Positions 5,017-5,628 of a stretch of DNA of 5,628 nt are shown here, in pieces. This DNA comes from Candidatus Cloacimonadota bacterium. GTDB taxonomy: Bacteria; Cloacimonadota; Cloacimonadia; Cloacimonadales; WRIO01. The position numbers and the translations under genes were made by a program. Within the stretch, counting starts at the first letter, position 1; each line of letters opens with the position of its first letter. Under the pieces are notes generated by a model that saw only the letters and a program-made list of their open reading frames with translations, was not told where the DNA came from and ran no database searches. Where the stretch lies: positions 1 to 5,628 of the forward strand of contig WRIO01000092.1 in the NCBI GenBank assembly GCA_009782695.1. Direction: 5' to 3'.

Positions 5017-5628
5017 ATGATAGAAATACAAGACATCTGCGTGTCTTATGGCGAGAAGAAGGTGCTAAATGGCATTTCTTTGAGCTTTACGAAAGGGGAG
5101 TTTACCTTTATCTTGGGACCGAATGGTGCAGGTAAATCGACCCTTTTGAAAAGCCTAAACAGGATAGTAGGCATAGATACGGGCAGTATCAAGGTAAAAA
5201 ACACTCTGATAAGCGATTATGAGGAAAAGGAGCTAGCCAAGCAGCTAGCCTTTATTCCTCAGGAGTTTGCTATGCAATTTGACTATACAGTGTATGACTT
5301 TTTGTTGATGGGACGCTATCCATGGCTTGATTTTTGGGGTAATTACAAAGCCTCAGACCACGCTATGGTCGAAAAGTATATAGTTAGGCTGGGGTTACAA
5401 GAGTTTAGAGAAAGGTTTTTTAATCAGCTAAGTGGAGGGGAAAAGCAGCGAGTGTTGATAGCCAGAGCATTGGTGCAAGAGACAGATATAATACTGCTCG
5501 ATGAAAGCATATCTTTTTTGGATATAAACCACCAAATAGAGATTTTGCGGCTGTTGCAGGAAATCAGAGTAACCGAAAATAAGACTATCATCATGGTCTC
5601 GCACAACCTAAATCTGGCGGCAGAATTT
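5017..5628 (+). CDS. btuD: BtuD/FecE-type ABC importer ATPase, N-terminal part (cut by window edge)
   Basis: The open frame runs from ATG 5017 to the window end (204 codons); the usual length is about 250 aa, so a short C-terminal part is missing. It would power import through the BtuC-type permease on the cytoplasmic face. All nucleotide-binding motifs are present: Walker A GPNGAGKST (34-42), Q-loop Gln82 in FIPQE, signature LSGGEKQR (138-145), Walker B IILLDE (158-163), D-loop SFLD (166-169) and switch His196 in VSHNLN. TVYDFLLMGRYPW (91-103) is typical of the FecE/BtuD/FhuC group. The usual LDEPT reads LDESI here; the catalytic Glu163 is kept. AGGAG six bases upstream supports the start. 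It lies 2.6 kb from btuC, behind the Fe-S pair, and shows no riboswitch of its own. Its pairing with btuFC is inferred from family type and position; an iron-chelate ATPase would look the same. Confidence 0.88.
   Translation, partial: MIEIQDICVSYGEKKVLNGISLSFTKGEFTFILGPNGAGKSTLLKSLNRIVGIDTGSIKVKNTLISDYEEKELAKQLAFIPQEFAMQFDYTVYDFLLMGRYPWLDFWGNYKASDHAMVEKYIVRLGLQEFRERFFNQLSGGEKQRVLIARALVQETDIILLDESISFLDINHQIEILRLLQEIRVTENKTIIMVSHNLNLAAEF

Noticed and set aside
4878..5135. Plus-strand 85-codon open frame
   Set aside because: It starts inside the palindromic element and runs out of frame over the start of the ABC ATPase gene, whose Walker A motif lies in the other frame.

Overview
The window comes from a Gram-negative, fairly AT-rich bacterium that uses AUA isoleucine codons heavily. 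The FCB superphylum (Bacteroidota and relatives, possibly a Cloacimonadota-type lineage) is my best guess. The grounds are a DUF5683-type envelope protein, a lipoprotein substrate-binding protein and intergenic regions full of small palindromic repeats. The lineage is an inference; no rRNA or other marker gene is present.

Layout. Bases 1-313 (minus) hold the N-terminal part of a secreted or membrane DUF5683-like protein. Bases 314-691 are the control region of the next operon: a candidate promoter and a clear cobalamin riboswitch (440-590), followed by a leader in which the ribosome binding site can be base-paired. Bases 692-2447 (plus) encode a BtuF-like lipoprotein and a BtuC/FecCD-type permease, overlapping by 8 bp. 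Bases 2448-2718 are a repeat-bearing convergent intergenic region. Bases 2719-4518 (minus) encode an IscU-type Fe-S scaffold with a fused C-terminal DUF59-like domain, preceded in the operon by an IscS/NifS-like cysteine desulfurase. Bases 4519-5016 are a second repeat-rich region. From 5017 to the window end (plus) runs an ABC ATPase of the BtuD/FecE type, cut by the window edge.

Function. The lipoprotein, permease and ATPase together make a complete type II ABC importer. The riboswitch in front of the first gene points to vitamin B12 or another corrinoid as substrate. The desulfurase and scaffold form a minimal Fe-S cluster assembly pair: one takes sulfur from cysteine, the other builds the cluster.

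The most notable structure is that the Fe-S pair separates btuFC from its ATPase gene, and that the pair is bracketed by two homologous, oppositely oriented palindromic elements (2612-2694 and 4876-4949). These look like copies of one small miniature or REP-like element with 13-bp inverted ends and a central hairpin. Recombination between them would flip the Fe-S pair into the same direction as the btu genes. Other findings are a second hairpin repeat (4616-4639 and 4956-4979), a fragment of a third element copy (4644-4659), an 18-bp-arm inverted repeat (4773-4823), unusual active-site residues in the desulfurase, and the IscU-DUF59 fusion.
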